Source: Betaproteobacteria bacterium (GTDB lineage Bacteria; Pseudomonadota; Gammaproteobacteria; Burkholderiales; SG8-39). From it: a stretch of DNA of 64,000 nucleotides. This document shows positions 62,550 to 64,000 of the stretch, piece after piece. Location: positions 1 through 64,000 of the forward strand of contig JAJDOG010000069.1 of the NCBI GenBank assembly GCA_022340285.1, in the 5' to 3' direction. The notes below the pieces were generated by a model that did no database searches, had not been told where the DNA came from, and was given only the letters and a program-made list of their open reading frames with translations. The position numbers and the translations under genes are program-made. The first letter of the stretch is position 1. Every line of letters begins with the position of its first letter.

Positions 62550-63518
62550 TCATTTCACGCCCGCCTCAAGCTTCACGTCCACCGGCTGGCCGGGATGGAG
62601 CTTGCGCGCATCGCCGACGTCGGGCCGCGCCTCGATCATGAAGACCAGCTTGGCGCGCGACTCGCGACTGTAGATCACGGGGGGCGTGTACTCGGCCTGC
62701 GGAGAAACGAACGAGATCCGGGCGGCGACGGCTGTCGCGCAACCGTCGCAGGAGATCCTCACCGGATCGCCGACCTGCAGCCTGCCGACCACCGCCTCCG
62801 GCACGAAGAAGCGCACCTTGACGTTGCCGGGCGGCAGCAGACTGACGACCGGGTTGCCGGCGGGGACCCATTCGCCCTCGCGGAAGAACGTGTCCTGCAC
62901 GAGCGCTGCAGCGGGCGCGACCGCGATCTTCTGCTCGAGCTTCACCTTGGCCTGGGCAAGCTCCGCCCGCGCCGCATCGAGATTGGCGCGTGCGGCATCG
63001 ATTTCCGATTGGCGACCGATGCTTTGCAGGCCTGCGCGAAGCTGCGCCTGCATCTGCGCGAGCTGCGCCGCGTCGCGCTCGTAATTCGACTTCGCCACGT
63101 CGAGCGCCTCCTGCGTGACGTATCCGCGTGCGCGGAGGCGCTCCTTCTGATCGAGTTGCGTCTTCGCGAGCTTCAGTGCGGCGGTCGCGCTCTCGATCTG
63201 GGCACGCAATGCATCGATCTCCGGCTTGCGCTTCGCGCCGACGAGGTTTGCGATGACTGCATCGGCGCTCTGGACTTTAGCCTCCGCCGCGTCGACGGCG
63301 GCCTGCTCCACGCCATGCTCGATGACGAAAAGAGGTGCACGCGCCGCAACCTGCGCGCCACGCGCGACGTCGAGCGTCTCGAGCCGTCCCGCATAGGGCG
63401 AGGAGACGTACACGTACTCGCCCTCGCCGTATCCCTGGAAGGTGTCGGAAGGTCCGTTCGAGCAGGCGACCAGCCCGAGCGCGACAAGGGATACGATCAG
63501 GCTACGTTTTCCGCGCAT
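62550..63518 (-). CDS. HlyD-family membrane fusion lipoprotein (YbhG-like)
   Basis: The 322-residue protein has a lipobox in VALGLVACSN (Cys19), a biotinyl-lipoyl half (GRLETLDVARGAQVAARAPL), a long alpha-helical hairpin (about residues 75-200) and the second lipoyl/beta-barrel half (FREGEWVPAGNPVVSLLPPG; VKVRFFVPEAVV-like). It connects the ABC pump to an outer-membrane channel. Its start overlaps the end of the TetR gene by 17 bp. Confidence 0.92.
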   Translation of the reverse strand: MRGKRSLIVSLVALGLVACSNGPSDTFQGYGEGEYVYVSSPYAGRLETLDVARGAQVAARAPLFVIEHGVEQAAVDAAEAKVQSADAVIANLVGAKRKPEIDALRAQIESATAALKLAKTQLDQKERLRARGYVTQEALDVAKSNYERDAAQLAQMQAQLRAGLQSIGRQSEIDAARANLDAARAELAQAKVKLEQKIAVAPAAALVQDTFFREGEWVPAGNPVVSLLPPGNVKVRFFVPEAVVGRLQVGDPVRISCDGCATAVAARISFVSPQAEYTPPVIYSRESRAKLVFMIEARPDVGDARKLHPGQPVDVKLEAGVK

Positions 63519-64000
63519 CGCGGGCTCCTCTGCGTGGAGGCGTCGCTTCGACCAGCCGCTCGAGCGAACCGCGGATCACGGTCTCGACGTCGCGGCGCGA
63601 CTCCTCGTTGTCGCGCGCGAGATTCAGGACGGCCAGCCCGACTGCGGTCGCATGCAGCGCTGCAATCGCTTGGTCGTCCACCTGCGCACCCATCGCACGC
63701 AGCTCCTGACCCAGCACGGCGCGCACGTCCTTCACGAGTTGCCGTAGCGACGCCTTGATCTTGCGATCCTCGTCGGATGCCACCACGAGGCCGAGCATCA
63801 CGCGGATGTTGCGCTTGTCCGTGAGGCCCGAAACCAGAACCCCGGCACCGCGCTCGGCGGTCCCGCTGCCGCCGCGCGCAACCGCCTGGTGCAGCCGGTT
63901 CATGACCTGCTCGACCGCGTGCCGTGCGACCGCGAGCAGGAGATCCGCGCGCGTCGGAAAGTAATAGGTCAGATGGCTCTGGGTGACGCCCGCGCCGCGA
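63502..64000 (-). CDS. TetR-family regulator (5' end outside window)
   Basis: The gene enters from the right edge. The visible part begins in the helix-turn-helix (AGVTQSHLTYYFPTRADLLL, encoded at about 63945-64000) and continues into the TetR ligand domain. The true start lies beyond 64000; the ATG at 63903 would delete the DNA-binding domain. It probably represses the efflux operon it overlaps, like CecR (YbiH) in E. coli. Confidence 0.9.
   Translation of the reverse strand, partial: RGAGVTQSHLTYYFPTRADLLLAVARHAVEQVMNRLHQAVARGGSGTAERGAGVLVSGLTDKRNIRVMLGLVVASDEDRKIKASLRQLVKDVRAVLGQELRAMGAQVDDQAIAALHATAVGLAVLNLARDNEESRRDVETVIRGSLERLVEATPPRRGARDARKT

Overview
The window looks like chromosomal DNA of a high-GC betaproteobacterium, probably Burkholderiales or a relative. 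The evidence is codon use saturated in G/C at third positions, two complete TRAP transporters, a class I-type PHA synthase, a TctE/TctD-type two-component pair, a BenE permease and many catabolic oxidoreductases. I saw no rRNA, tRNA, CRISPR array, phage or insertion sequence. The only repeat family that recurs between genes is a small double stem-loop element at positions 1-190, 6700-6813 and 43139-43190. Every copy lies beyond the 3' end of a gene.

Region by region: 213-5625 is a nitrogen-compound cluster (NCS2 permease, biuret-hydrolase-like cysteine hydrolase, AtzF-type allophanate hydrolase and a divergent carbamate kinase). It could take biuret or a related ureide to allophanate, then carbamate, and possibly recover ATP. 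5648-11724 holds a persulfide dioxygenase-rhodanese fusion, an HNH nuclease, a cupin, the ArfB rescue factor, a glutathionyl-hydroquinone reductase, MgtE and a Rossmann protein. 11768-14831 has divergent PHA synthase and SCP2-type thiolase genes. 14853-18796 pairs a 1092-residue SARP-like BTAD/AAA/TPR regulator with a divergent secreted HExxH protein, with three TTGAC repeats 11 bp apart between them. 18793-21472 has a LysR regulator and a TerC-UspA operon, transcribed divergently. Each side carries its own yybP-ykoY (Mn2+) riboswitch, and the LysR side also has an overlapping intrinsic terminator.

21573-26859 holds a CadC-like/TolB/TPR protein, a secreted cupin, a secreted metallo-beta-lactamase-fold protein, a ketopantoate-reductase-family protein and a polyphosphate glucokinase whose start codon appears to be ATC. 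26941-31741 is a GldA/GldF/GldG-type ABC operon with a DUF4340 protein. 31964-38659 holds an Fcb-type TRAP operon (order P-M-Q, then two small membrane proteins) preceded by two SDR dehydrogenases and a small barrel protein. 38730-40812 is the TctE/TctD-like pair. 41160-46443 contains three small exported proteins, one with perfect 57-bp tandem repeats. Two of them are preceded by similar GTTGTCAG direct repeats. Between them lie an aldo/keto reductase and a glutamine-synthetase-like/Rieske oxygenase pair.

46555-57511 is a mixed set: DinB, an HExxH lipoprotein, an EamA permease, a cupin, a MASE2-GGDEF cyclase, an aldo/keto reductase, an amidase, a catalytically dead HtrA-like protein, BenE, an MFS transporter and a DM13 protein. 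57519-60370 is a second TRAP system. 60462-64000 is a YbhG/F/S-like ABC efflux operon with its TetR regulator, which runs off the window edge.

Assignments come from motifs and remembered family features only. No database search was possible, so substrates of transporters and oxidoreductases are mostly left open.
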